The notes beneath the pieces were generated by a model. It was given only the letters and a program-made list of their open reading frames with translations. It was not told the DNA's origin and did not search any database. From the NCBI GenBank assembly GCA_965200095.1, contig OZ241350.1, positions 2,232,001-2,296,000 on the forward strand: 64,000 nucleotides of DNA, written 5' to 3'. Both the position numbers and the translations under genes were made by a program. Numbering within the stretch: position 1 is the first letter of the stretch; each line of letters begins with the position of its first letter. This stretch comes from JANQOH01 sp965200095 (GTDB lineage: Bacteria; Pseudomonadota; Alphaproteobacteria; UBA7887). Below, piece by piece: positions 16,735-25,606 of this stretch.

Positions 16735-18402
16735 ATGGCTTACACCGACGCCGCGGGCGGCCACGCCCACCACGAGCCGACCGGGCTCTCGCGCTGGCTG
16801 TTCTCGACCAATCACAAGGACATCGGCACGCTCTACCTGATCTTCGCGGCGATCGCGGGGCTGGTGGGGCTTCTGTTTTCGGTCATGATGCGCCTCGAGC
16901 TCGCGGCGCCGGGGATGCAGTATTTCGCCGACGACCCGCACCGGTTCAACGTGCTGGTCACCGGGCACGGCCTGATCATGGTCTTCTTCCTGATCATGCC
17001 GGCGCTGATCGGCGGGTTCGGCAACTGGTTCGTGCCGATCATGATCGGCGCGCCCGACATGGCGTTCCCGCGCATGAACAACATCAGCTTCTGGCTGATC
17101 GTCCCCGCCTTCATCCTGCTCGTCGGGTCGGTGTTCGTCGACGGCGGCTACGGGGCCGGCGCCGGCACCGGATGGACCATCTATCCGCCCCTGTCGGGCG
17201 GCGATTACCACTCCGGCCCCGCCGTGGACATGGCGATCTTCTCGCTGCATCTCGCCGGCGCGTCGTCGATTCTCGGCGCCATTAACTTCATCACCACCAT
17301 CTTCAACATGCGCGCGCCGGGCATGACCCTGCACAAGATGCCGCTGTTCGTGTGGTCGATCCTGGTCACGGTGTTCCTGCTGCTGCTGGCCCTGCCGGTG
17401 CTTGCGGGGGCCATCACCATGCTGCTCACCGACCGGAATTTCGGCACCGCGTTCTTCAGGGCCGAAGGCGGCGGCGACCCGATTCTCTTTCAGCACCTTT
17501 TCTGGTTCTTCGGCCACCCGGAGGTCTACATCCTCATTCTTCCGGGCTTCGGCATCGTCAGCCAGATCGTCTCGACCTTTTCGCGCAAGCCGGTCTTCGG
17601 TTATCTCGGCATGGCCTACGCCATGGTCGCCATCGGCTTCATCGGCTTCATCGTGTGGGCGCACCACATGTACACGGCCGGCATGGACGTGGACACGCGC
17701 GCCTATTTCGTCGCCGCGACGATGGTCATCGCCGTGCCCACGGGGATCAAGATATTCAGCTGGGTCGCCACCATGTGGGGCGGCTCCATCACCTTCGAGA
17801 CGCCGATGCTGTTTGCGCTCGGCATGATCTTCCTCTTCGTCATCGGCGGGGTGACGGGGGTGGTGCTCGCCAACGCCGGCGTGGACATCGCCCTGCACGA
17901 CACCTATTACGTGGTCGGGCACTTCCACTACACGATGTCGATGGGCGCGCTGTTCTCCATCTTTGCCGGAATCTATTACTGGATCGGCAAGATGTCGGGC
18001 CGCAAATACAACGAGACGCTGGGCAAGCTCCAGTTCTGGACGCTGTTCGTCGGCGTCAACCTGACGTTCTTCCCCATGCACTTCTCCGGTCTGGCGGGGA
18101 TGCCGCGGCGCTACGTGGACTATCCGGACGCCTTCGCGGGCTGGAACATGGTCTCCTCATGGGGCGCGTATCTCTCGGCGGCGTCGGCGGTTCTGTTCCT
18201 CTACATCATGTTCCGCACCTTCACCGCGGGCGAGAAATGCGAGGCCAACCCGTGGGGCGAGGGCGCGACGACGCTGGAGTGGCATTGCGCCTCGCCGCCG
18301 CCGTTCCACACCTATGAGGAGCTGCCGCAGGTCCTGAACGAAGGTCCGACGATCACCGCCAGCCCCCGGTTCCGTTCCTACGGGGCGCCGCCGGCGGGAT
18401 AG
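16735..18402 (+). CDS. ctaD: Cytochrome c oxidase subunit I (aa3 type)
   Basis: A 555-aa heme-copper oxidase core with about 12 membrane helices. The CuB/heme ligand segments are visible: TGHGLIMVFF (heme a), LFWFFGHPEVYILILPGFG (His-Tyr cross-link region and CuB), WAHHMY (CuB histidine pair), and HDTYYVVGHFHYTMSMG (heme a3/a histidines). It reduces O2 and pumps protons. It follows coxB closely, with the spacer GACGAGGACCGACG before the ATG. Confidence 0.97.
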   Translation: MAYTDAAGGHAHHEPTGLSRWLFSTNHKDIGTLYLIFAAIAGLVGLLFSVMMRLELAAPGMQYFADDPHRFNVLVTGHGLIMVFFLIMPALIGGFGNWFVPIMIGAPDMAFPRMNNISFWLIVPAFILLVGSVFVDGGYGAGAGTGWTIYPPLSGGDYHSGPAVDMAIFSLHLAGASSILGAINFITTIFNMRAPGMTLHKMPLFVWSILVTVFLLLLALPVLAGAITMLLTDRNFGTAFFRAEGGGDPILFQHLFWFFGHPEVYILILPGFGIVSQIVSTFSRKPVFGYLGMAYAMVAIGFIGFIVWAHHMYTAGMDVDTRAYFVAATMVIAVPTGIKIFSWVATMWGGSITFETPMLFALGMIFLFVIGGVTGVVLANAGVDIALHDTYYVVGHFHYTMSMGALFSIFAGIYYWIGKMSGRKYNETLGKLQFWTLFVGVNLTFFPMHFSGLAGMPRRYVDYPDAFAGWNMVSSWGAYLSAASAVLFLYIMFRTFTAGEKCEANPWGEGATTLEWHCASPPPFHTYEELPQVLNEGPTITASPRFRSYGAPPAG

Positions 18403-18425
18403 CGGCAAGCGGCGGGAGGCGCCCG

Positions 18426-19343
18426 GTGGCAAGGGCCGGCGAGACGGCCGCCGCGCCGGCGGCGGAAGCGGGCGCGGTCGGGCCGGCGGACTATTTCGCG
18501 CTGCTGAAGCCGCGGGTGATGTCGCTCGTCTGCTTCACCGGCCTGGTCGGCATCGTCGTGGCGCCGGCCGCGCTCCATCCCACCATCGCCCTGACGGCGC
18601 TGTTGTGCATCGCCGTCGGGGCCGGCGCCGCGGGCGCCGTCAACATGTGGTGCGACCGCGACATCGACGCGCTCATGGACCGCACCCGCGACCGCCCCAT
18701 CCCCGCCGGGCGGGTGGCGCCCGAAGCCGCCCTCGGGTTCGGCGTCACCCTTGCGGTGGGCGCCGTGGCGACGATGGCGCTGGCGGTCAACTGGCCGGCG
18801 GCGGCGCTGCTCGCCCTCGCCATCGGCATCTACGTCTTCGTCTACACCGTCGGCCTGAAGCGGCGGACGCCGCAGAACATCGTCATCGGCGGCGCCGCCG
18901 GGGCGCTGCCGCCCACTATCGGCTGGGCCGCGGCGACCGGCGAAACCACCCTCGCCGCATGGTGCCTGTTCGCCATCGTCTTCGTCTGGACGCCGCCGCA
19001 TTTCTGGGCGCTGTCGCTCTACCGCGCCGGCGAATATGCGCGCGCCGGCGTGCCCATGCTTCCGGTGGTCGCCGGGCGTCGCGAAACCCGCCGCCGGATA
19101 TTCCTCTACAGCCTCGTTCTCGCGCCGCTCGCGCTCGCGCCGGCGTTTTTCGGCCTCGGCGGGTGGCTTTACGTCGCCGGCGCCGGCCTGCTCGGCGCCG
19201 GGTTCGTCCATCGCGCCTTCGTCCTCTGGCGCGACGGCGGGGACGGCGCCGCGCGCCGGCTGTTCGGCTATTCCATCGCCTGGCTGTTCCTGATCTTCCT
19301 GCTGCTGGCGGCGGACCGTTTCCTGACCGCCCCGGGCGCCTGA
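18426..19343 (+). CDS. ctaB: Protoheme IX farnesyltransferase (heme o synthase)
   Basis: A 305-aa UbiA-family prenyltransferase with about nine hydrophobic segments. The first prenyl-diphosphate motif is in NMWCDRDIDALMDRTRDRPIPAGR and the second region in WTPPHFWALSLYRAGEYARAGVPMLPVV. It makes heme o for heme a synthesis. The start is a GTG at 18426, 23 bp after ctaD. It lies within the oxidase operon, its usual place. Confidence 0.95.
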   Translation: MARAGETAAAPAAEAGAVGPADYFALLKPRVMSLVCFTGLVGIVVAPAALHPTIALTALLCIAVGAGAAGAVNMWCDRDIDALMDRTRDRPIPAGRVAPEAALGFGVTLAVGAVATMALAVNWPAAALLALAIGIYVFVYTVGLKRRTPQNIVIGGAAGALPPTIGWAAATGETTLAAWCLFAIVFVWTPPHFWALSLYRAGEYARAGVPMLPVVAGRRETRRRIFLYSLVLAPLALAPAFFGLGGWLYVAGAGLLGAGFVHRAFVLWRDGGDGAARRLFGYSIAWLFLIFLLLAADRFLTAPGA

Positions 19344-19346
19344 ACG

Positions 19347-19469
19347 ATGCCGCCGCACCCGATCCATCGGCGTCGACGCGGCAGGAACCTCGCCCTTGCG
19401 GCGAGTCTCGGCCTGCTGGTTGTGCTGTTCTTCTTCATCACCCTCGCGAAGCTCGGCGGGGCCGGCTGA
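19347..19469 (+). CDS. Small single-helix protein of the cox operon (CtaF-like)
   Basis: A 40-residue open frame between ctaB and ctaG, in the position of the small CtaF/CoxF-like gene of alphaproteobacterial oxidase operons. It has a basic head (HRRRRGRN) and one transmembrane helix (LALAASLGLLVVLFFFITLA). It starts 3 bp after ctaB and ends 2 bp before ctaG. The assignment rests on position, size and topology. Confidence 0.7.
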   Translation: MPPHPIHRRRRGRNLALAASLGLLVVLFFFITLAKLGGAG

Positions 19470-19471
19470 CG

Positions 19472-20080
19472 ATGACGGGCGAGACGGAGCGGGCGGCGCG
19501 GCGCAACGCCGGCAGCCGGCGGCTGGCCTGGGCGCTTGCGGCGTTCAGCTGCGCCATGATCGGCCTCGCCTTCGCCTCGGCGCCGCTCTACCGTCTGTTC
19601 TGTCAGGTCACGGGCTATGGCGGCGCGACCCGCGTCGCCGAAGCGGCGCCCGAGGCCGCGCCCGGGGGAGGGCGCGAGATAACCGTGCGCTTCAACGCCG
19701 ACGTGAGTCCGGCGCTGCCGTGGCGGTTCGAGCCGGCGCAGCGCGCCCTCGCGGCGCGGACGGGCGAAAGCGTCCTCGCCTTCTACCGCGCCGTCAACGA
19801 GGGCGGCCCCGGCGTCGGCACGGCGACCTTCAACGTCGCGCCGCACGCCGCCGGGCCCTACTTCAGCAAGGTCGAGTGTTTCTGCTTCGAGGAGCAGTAT
19901 CTTGCGGCGGGCGAAAGCGCCGACTTCGCGGTTTCGTTCTTCATCGACCCGGCGATCGCCGATGACCCCGACACCGCGGATATCGGGACCGTCACGCTGT
20001 CCTACACGATGTTCGACGCCGGCGAGGAGGCGCTCGCGCGCTACGCCTCGGCTGCGGTCCACCCCTCTCTCACGAACTGA
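19472..20080 (+). CDS. ctaG: Cytochrome c oxidase assembly protein CtaG (Cox11 type)
   Basis: A 202-aa protein with one N-terminal membrane helix (about 20-40, ending SAPLYRLFCQVTGYGG) and a periplasmic domain. The Cu(I)-binding CFCFEEQ motif is intact within FSKVECFCFEEQ. Cox11/CtaG inserts CuB into subunit I. It overlaps closely with the small gene upstream and precedes subunit III by 10 bp. Confidence 0.95.
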   Translation: MTGETERAARRNAGSRRLAWALAAFSCAMIGLAFASAPLYRLFCQVTGYGGATRVAEAAPEAAPGGGREITVRFNADVSPALPWRFEPAQRALAARTGESVLAFYRAVNEGGPGVGTATFNVAPHAAGPYFSKVECFCFEEQYLAAGESADFAVSFFIDPAIADDPDTADIGTVTLSYTMFDAGEEALARYASAAVHPSLTN

Positions 20081-20090
20081 AGGCCGATCC

Positions 20091-20912
20091 ATGTCCACAG
20101 CCGAAGCCAAGCATCCGTATCATCTGGTCGACCCGAGCCCGTGGCCGTTGCTGGGCGCCTTCGCGGCGCTGCTGCTGACCTTCGGCGCGGTGGTGTATAT
20201 GCACGATGGCGTCGGCGGGCCGTGGATCGCCGCCGCCGGGGCGGTGCTGGTCGCCGCGACCATGGTCGTCTGGTGGCGCGACGTGATCCGCGAGGCGGTT
20301 CACGAGAACCATCACACCCCCATCGTGCAGCTCGGCCTGCGATACGGCATGGCGCTGTTCATCGCCTCGGAGGTGATGTTCTTTTCGGCGTGGTTCTGGG
20401 CCTTTTTCGACGCCTCGATCTACGCCGACGAAGCGATCCAGTTCGGCCGCGTCGAGGCGAACGGCGGCCAGTGGCCGCCCGCCGGCATCGAGACCTTCGA
20501 CCCCTGGCATCTGCCGCTGCTCAACACCGTCATCCTGCTGACGTCCGGAGTCACGGTGACGTGGGCGCATCACGCGCTGCGCGAGGGCAACCGCGGGCAC
20601 CTGATCCTCGGCCTCTGGTGCACGGTGGCGCTCGGCGCGCTGTTCACCTGCGTTCAGGCCTACGAGTATTCGCACGCGCCCTTCGGGTTCGCCGACGGCA
20701 TATACCCCTCGACGTTCTTCATGGCGACGGGCTTCCACGGCGCGCATGTGATCATCGGCACGGTCTTCCTGATCGTCTGCCTGTGGCGTTCCTACAGGGA
20801 TCACTTCAAGCCGGACCATCATTTCGGCTTCGAGGCCGCTGCATGGTACTGGCACTTCGTGGACGTGGTCTGGCTGTTCCTCTTCGTCTGCGTTTACGTC
20901 TGGGGGGCGTGA
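20091..20912 (+). CDS. ctaE: Cytochrome c oxidase subunit III
   Basis: The protein is 273 aa with about seven membrane helices. Family marks are HHTPIVQLGLRYGMALFIASEVMFF, the conserved acidic residue in that helix (SEVMFFSAWFWAFF), GVTVTWAHHALREG and the C-terminal WYWHFVDVVWLFLFVCVYVWG. It is the last gene of the operon. A strong GC hairpin follows 27 bp after the stop. Confidence 0.96.
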   Translation: MSTAEAKHPYHLVDPSPWPLLGAFAALLLTFGAVVYMHDGVGGPWIAAAGAVLVAATMVVWWRDVIREAVHENHHTPIVQLGLRYGMALFIASEVMFFSAWFWAFFDASIYADEAIQFGRVEANGGQWPPAGIETFDPWHLPLLNTVILLTSGVTVTWAHHALREGNRGHLILGLWCTVALGALFTCVQAYEYSHAPFGFADGIYPSTFFMATGFHGAHVIIGTVFLIVCLWRSYRDHFKPDHHFGFEAAAWYWHFVDVVWLFLFVCVYVWGA

Positions 20913-20938
20913 CGTCGCCCGACGCTTCCCGGCGCGTT

Positions 20939-20964
20939 CCCGGACGAACCGGGGTTCGTCCGGG
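20939..20964 (+). terminator. Terminator-like hairpin after the cox operon
   Basis: A perfect 12-bp inverted repeat (cccggacgaacc / ggttcgtccggg) with a 2-nt loop lies just downstream of ctaE. No T-tract follows, so factor-independent termination is only probable. Confidence 0.55.
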
Positions 20965-20974
20965 CGCCGCCGGA

Positions 20975-21480
20975 CAGGGTGCGCGAAGAAATAGAACGGA
21001 TCTCACTACGACGGTCGGAGCACCGAAGAGACGGCGCAGAGGAAAACAATAACTCTCCAATCATACCTCGTCATTCCCGCGAAAGCGGGAATCCGGAGGC
21101 GGCGGTCCGCAATATCGGCCCGTTTTGTTTTGCGGAAACGCCGCAAAGGGATTCCCGCTTTCGCGGGAATGACGAGTATTATATCGGGGTTACTGTCTTT
21201 CACTGCGGAAATTCCTGGGTTGCCCGGCCGCCATATTGAGAGCCGTCCGATTTCCTCACACGCTCGAAAGCGGGAATCTGTTGCAGCGTTTCCGTAATGA
21301 AAACGGGCCAATATCGCGGACGGCCGCCTCCGGATTCCCGCTTTCGCGGGAATGACGAAGTATTATTCGGTGGGTATTGTCTTTACAATGCCGGCACTTC
21401 GGCGATCCGTCCGTCACGGTGAGAGCCGCTCGATTTCTTCACACGCTCTTTCGTGGGAATGACGAAGTAGCGTCGGATTT
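20975..21480. repeat. Interspersed palindromic repeat block between ctaE and the lipoprotein gene
   Basis: This block contains three or more attcccgcgaaagcgggaat palindromes in both orientations and the gcggacggccgcc-type core. It also has linkers like those at 10.8 kb and 58 kb. The remaining stretch to 21697 shows no gene that I can support. Confidence 0.75.
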
Positions 21481-21697
21481 ACTCGATTCTTTCGCGCATT
21501 GTTTTTGCGACCCTGCCATCGAGAGACAGAGCTGTGCAACGCCGCTATGGACGCGACGAGAGCCGTTTCAAGGCGGCGCGTCGCCGTCTTCGCGAGGGCG
21601 CGGCGAAGACGGGGCTTCGCCGCGATATCGCAGACTCGGCGGCCCCCGGGGAACGCCCGATGGATTCCGCGCGCCCGGATAGCGGGCGGCTGCGCGC

Positions 21698-23986
21698 TCA
21701 GTCGCAGCCGCTGGCGCACTCCGCGCCGAAACTGCCGAACGCGCCGGAGAGATTGAAGTCCGGCCGGCCGGGATAGTCCCGGGCGGCGGTGCCGCTCAGA
21801 GCGCCGCTGTAGCCCCGCGCCGTCAGATACCACCAGCCGGCGGTTTCGAGATCGGGGCCGTTCCTGTCGCCGTAGAAATTTCCGCCGAAACTGCCGTTGT
21901 CCCAGAGATGGCTCGTCCCGCCGTCCGCATCGGCGACGCCTTCGTAGCTGCCGTCGGCCGCGATTATTCCGTTTCTCAACCGGACGCCGCCGCTCAGCTC
22001 CGTGAAGGGGCGCCAGCCGCCGCCGGCGACCGGCGTCTCCAGGCCGGAGATCGCGCCGGAAATCGTGTTGGAGCCGCCGATGGTCGCGTTGAGCGCGACA
22101 TCGCCCCGCAGACGGGTCAGATATTCGACCTGCGACCTGTCGCTGTGGGGATGCATGACCATGGCGGCGGTCCGGCCCGTAAACGTGGCCGTGACCGGAC
22201 TGTCGAGGTCGGTCGTCTTCGCTCCGTCGGCGTCGGCAAAGGCGTCGTAACCGAAGTGAAAGCCCTGCATACGGGCGGGCCGGACGTTCGAGGTGAAATA
22301 GTCGGTGAACGCGAACAAGCCATAAGCCGCGTAGGAAAGGAAGCGGGCTTCGTCGGCGTCGGCGTCGACGCCGGCGTAGTTTGAGAGCCACACGCGGTAT
22401 TCGCCGCGATATTCCCCGGCGCCGCGGTCGGGATCGACGAAATGCTCCGCCTTGGGCCGGGCCCAGCGGTGCATGGCGTCGGCGACGGCGGGTTTGGGCT
22501 GGCCTTCCGACGACGGTATTTTCGACTGCCAGTAATAACCGGACTCGCCGTCCGGATCCAGGGAAGGCAGCCCGAAGTCGATCGTCAGGTCGCGCATGTT
22601 GCCGTCCCAGCAGGGGAAGGTCACTCCGGAGCAGTTGTCGGCCGCCCAGCCGGTCAGTCTGTCGGCCTGGGCCTGTGTCAGCGAGTCGCCGACCGCCGGG
22701 GGCGTCTCGCCGGCCCTGCGGAACATGGCGACGTGGTGGACGGTCGCCGGATTTCCCAACACGGCGCCGGAGTCTCCCGGGATACCGTCCGGGCCGTCGG
22801 CTTCGGTGCCGCGGATGTCCCACTGGAATTCGTTGAAAACGATGCCCGTCCCCCCGGCCTTGAGGATCAAGCCTCCGTCTTCCGTCAGTCGAATCGAGCT
22901 CAGAACCGCGTTTTTCGTGTGGTCGGCGGCGTTGCCCAGCGTGTTGCCGGGCCCCTGGACGATCGGAAAGCGTCCGTCGTTGTCGGCGGCCGATCCGGTA
23001 AGCCCCCGGTGACTCCCCTGCCGTATGTCGCCCCGGAAGGTGATCGCCCGCATGGGGAACTCTTCGTTGCCGGCGCGGGAATTCAGCGTCCTGCCGGCGA
23101 CCCAGGGGACGGCGTCCGTCGCGATATCGAGCTTGTCCGGATTGGCGATCCACTCGTCGCCGTCGGAGTTCGCTACGGTTCGGGCGGTTCTGCCGACCGA
23201 GATCGTCGCCCCGAGCGTCTCCGGTGAGCGAGTGTTCGAGAAGAGGGGCCGGAGGCGCTCGGCTTTCAGGGTGTCTCTCTCCGTTTCGGCGCTCTCGGCC
23301 CGGGCTCTCTGGGCGTCGGCGCGGGCTTTCTCGCTGTCCCTTTCGGTTTCGGCGCTTTCGGCCCGGGTCCGCTGCGTCGCCGCCGTCCTCTCGGCGTCGG
23401 CCAGCTCCTCGCGCAGCAGCGGCACCAGCGAGAGCTGGGCGGTGGAGAGCGTGGCCTGCGCTTGCGACAGCAAGGCGCGCATCTCGGCGGACGGGTCGGC
23501 CGCCAGCGCCGTCTTCAGCCTGGTCTGGGCGTTGTCGAGCGCGGTTTGCGCCCGGTCCAGCGTCGTGTGCAGGTTCGCCGGCGACACAATTCCCCCCGAC
23601 GCCGCGGGGGACGCCGCCAGAGCCTCGGCAGTCAGCGTCAACGCGGTATCGACCGCCGCGAGCGCGCCGGACGCCGCCGTCTTCGCTTCGCCGTCGGGCA
23701 GCGCCTCCAGGTCTTGCCGGACCTCTCTCAAGCTCGTTCGGGCGTCGTCCACGGCCCTGCGGGCTGCGGCGCGTTGCTCGCCGACGGTCGCCGAGCCGAG
23801 CGCGTCCTGAGCGGTTTCGAGAGACTCGCGGAGATCGTCCAGCGCCGCCCGCGCCTCGTCGCGTTCGGCGGTGAGCGCATCGACCTGCGTCCGGTCGACG
23901 CTGTCGACGCCGGCGCCGCCCCCGCCGCACCCCGAGACCGCCAGCGCGGCGCCGCACGCCATCGCAACCGTCGCCCTGAAACGCAT
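21698..23986 (-). CDS. Large coiled-coil surface lipoprotein (TbpB-like C-terminal region)
   Basis: A 762-aa predicted lipoprotein: signal MRFRATVAMACGAALAVSGC with the lipid-modified Cys at about residue 20 and GGGG after it. Residues about 28-260 are a long Glu/Ala/Arg coiled coil containing two copies of RAESAETERD. The C-terminal third has Gly/Asp-rich strands ending HLWDNGSFGGNFYGDRNGPDLETAGWWYL, reminiscent of transferrin-binding-protein-like barrels whose strands read F-G-x-FYG...E-x-AG. The function is unknown; surface exposure via Slam is possible. The ATG at 23986 opens a proper lipobox. A 13-bp homopolymer lies 48-60 bp upstream. It sits next to an outer-membrane barrel gene transcribed the same way. 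Confidence 0.7.
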   Translation of the reverse strand: MRFRATVAMACGAALAVSGCGGGGAGVDSVDRTQVDALTAERDEARAALDDLRESLETAQDALGSATVGEQRAAARRAVDDARTSLREVRQDLEALPDGEAKTAASGALAAVDTALTLTAEALAASPAASGGIVSPANLHTTLDRAQTALDNAQTRLKTALAADPSAEMRALLSQAQATLSTAQLSLVPLLREELADAERTAATQRTRAESAETERDSEKARADAQRARAESAETERDTLKAERLRPLFSNTRSPETLGATISVGRTARTVANSDGDEWIANPDKLDIATDAVPWVAGRTLNSRAGNEEFPMRAITFRGDIRQGSHRGLTGSAADNDGRFPIVQGPGNTLGNAADHTKNAVLSSIRLTEDGGLILKAGGTGIVFNEFQWDIRGTEADGPDGIPGDSGAVLGNPATVHHVAMFRRAGETPPAVGDSLTQAQADRLTGWAADNCSGVTFPCWDGNMRDLTIDFGLPSLDPDGESGYYWQSKIPSSEGQPKPAVADAMHRWARPKAEHFVDPDRGAGEYRGEYRVWLSNYAGVDADADEARFLSYAAYGLFAFTDYFTSNVRPARMQGFHFGYDAFADADGAKTTDLDSPVTATFTGRTAAMVMHPHSDRSQVEYLTRLRGDVALNATIGGSNTISGAISGLETPVAGGGWRPFTELSGGVRLRNGIIAADGSYEGVADADGGTSHLWDNGSFGGNFYGDRNGPDLETAGWWYLTARGYSGALSGTAARDYPGRPDFNLSGAFGSFGAECASGCD

Positions 23987-24033
23987 CGGCTTCTCCCCCC
24001 GAAGTTTCGCGAACAAGGCATGTTGCCTACCGC

Positions 24034-24046
24034 GGGGGGGGGGGGG
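24034..24046. repeat. 13-bp homopolymeric G/C tract upstream of the lipoprotein gene
   Basis: Thirteen consecutive G on the plus strand (C in the lipoprotein sense strand) lie in the presumed promoter region of the gene starting at 23986. A TTGCC hexamer-like sequence abuts it on the upstream side. Tracts of this length slip during replication and could change promoter spacing. Confidence 0.65.
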
Positions 24047-24125
24047 CAAGTTATTTTTTCGCGTGCTCCGCGTCCCGCCGGGCCTCGGGGCGGCGGCGCT
24101 CCCTACCTCGGGGGAAGGTTCGTCG

Positions 24126-25484
24126 TCAGTAGCTGAACCACGCGTAAAGGCCGACCAGCGTCGCGGTGCGGTCGCCGAATCTCGACTGTCGTGTGAGCCC
24201 CTCGTCGGGGAACGAAATCCCCAGTATCGGGCTCAGCCCCATATTCGCGTTAATTGTCCAGTCGGCGATGAGGTTGAATTCGCGGGCGGCGTTGCGGTCG
24301 CCCATGGTCGACTCGAACGCCGTGTCGAAATCGATGTCGTAGAAATTGGCGGTGAGCGCAAGGCTGTCGCTCGGCGCGGCGCGCGCCTGGAGCATGTGAA
24401 TCCGCAGGTCCTGGTGCCAGAAATAGTTGGTGAAGACCTCGCCGTAGAACCAGGTGCCCCAACCGCGCGAGAAACCCGGATAAAGTTTCTGGTAACCGGT
24501 GGAAAACCGTATCCGGCGATAACCGAAATAAGGCGACCACGGCAGGTCCTCGAACGTATAACCCGCTTCCCCGTACCAGGCGCTCGCCGGAGCGGCCGGT
24601 TTTTCGGTTCGCGATATTGTGCGGTCGCCGCCGTTCTGCGCCGCATACTCGCCCGACAGGAAAATGGACGACCACCCCGGCCCCGTCAGGGGGTTGCCCT
24701 GGGCGCGCACGCTCACGGTGGTCAGCCCCCGGTCGTCCTCCGCCGGGCTGTCGTCGCGGACGCGGATATAGCTCACGCCGACGGTTCCGCGCTCGTCGTC
24801 CACATAAGCCAGGTCGACTCCCGCCAGCCGTATGTAATTCCGGCCCTTGCCGCCGTCGCCGAGCAGAAACGCCGCCGACCGCAGCGGCCCCGTTTCCAGA
24901 CGCGCCACCGCGGCCCGCCTGAAGGCGCGGCGCGGCGCGGTATAAAAGGCCGAGGCGCGACTCCAGTCGCCCACGCCGTCATAGACGATGAACCCGTCGC
25001 CGATGCTGAAGCGCTGGTTGCCGACGCTGATCTTCAGCGCGTCGGTTCCCAGGCCGGAAAGGGTTTCGCCCGAAGCCCATCCGATGTAGAAGACATCGGG
25101 GCTCGCCTCTTCGCCGTTCTCGGTAATGCGATAAACATCGCCGGCCCCGCGCGTCGCCGACGCGAAGGCGTTCGCGCCGCCGAACAGCCGGCCCGCGTCG
25201 CCCATGACCCAGTCGCCGGACAGCGAAACCTGGACGAAGCCGTCGACCCACTGGATATCGCGGTTCTTCGGTGCGGAACCGCAGTACGATGTCTCCTTAT
25301 GGGAATCGCCGTAACAGGTGTTGGCCTCGTCCAGATACGCGGCGGCCCCGTTCACGCCGCCGCGCAGCGTGAAATCGCCGTCCTCCACCAGAGTCTTTTC
25401 CGCCAGGGCGGCGCCGGCGAAGCCGGCAAGCGCAACTCCCGCAGCGAGCGCACGCCCGCCGCGCAGGGTCGAATAACGGTTCAT
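24126..25484 (-). CDS. Outer-membrane beta-barrel protein (alginate-export/porin-like)
   Basis: A 452-aa exported protein. The signal peptide is MNRYSTLRGGRALAAGVALAGFAGAALA, then a barrel of alternating strands rich in aromatic and glycine residues (QWVDGFVQVSLSGDW, ALKISVGNQRFSIGDGFIVYDGVGDWSR, GTVGVSYIRVRDD, SLALTANFYDIDFDT). It ends AWFSY with a terminal aromatic residue, as barrel proteins do. The pattern fits AlgE/DUF1302-like exporters, but the substrate is unknown. The ATG at 25484 was preferred over an upstream start at 25544 because it begins the signal peptide. It is followed by the lipoprotein gene on the same strand. Confidence 0.75.
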   Translation of the reverse strand: MNRYSTLRGGRALAAGVALAGFAGAALAEKTLVEDGDFTLRGGVNGAAAYLDEANTCYGDSHKETSYCGSAPKNRDIQWVDGFVQVSLSGDWVMGDAGRLFGGANAFASATRGAGDVYRITENGEEASPDVFYIGWASGETLSGLGTDALKISVGNQRFSIGDGFIVYDGVGDWSRASAFYTAPRRAFRRAAVARLETGPLRSAAFLLGDGGKGRNYIRLAGVDLAYVDDERGTVGVSYIRVRDDSPAEDDRGLTTVSVRAQGNPLTGPGWSSIFLSGEYAAQNGGDRTISRTEKPAAPASAWYGEAGYTFEDLPWSPYFGYRRIRFSTGYQKLYPGFSRGWGTWFYGEVFTNYFWHQDLRIHMLQARAAPSDSLALTANFYDIDFDTAFESTMGDRNAAREFNLIADWTINANMGLSPILGISFPDEGLTRQSRFGDRTATLVGLYAWFSY

Positions 25485-25606
25485 GATGCGCTCCGGCGCG
25501 GATTGACGATGAGTTACCCTATCCCTTGCAGCGTTCGCTGTCAAGGTTCTTTGCCGCTACGGCGATGTCGCGGCGACGCGCCGTCGGGTGCTACCATACC
25601 GGCGCC

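Noticed and set aside
20990..21240. Small frames in the repeat block after ctaE
   Set aside because: They consist of the translated palindrome (RHSRESGNP and similar), the same peptides as in the other repeat blocks.
22441..24136. Plus-strand frames of 220-260 codons opposite the large lipoprotein gene
   Set aside because: The minus strand has a lipobox, a coiled coil and a consistent domain layout; the plus frames are shadows.
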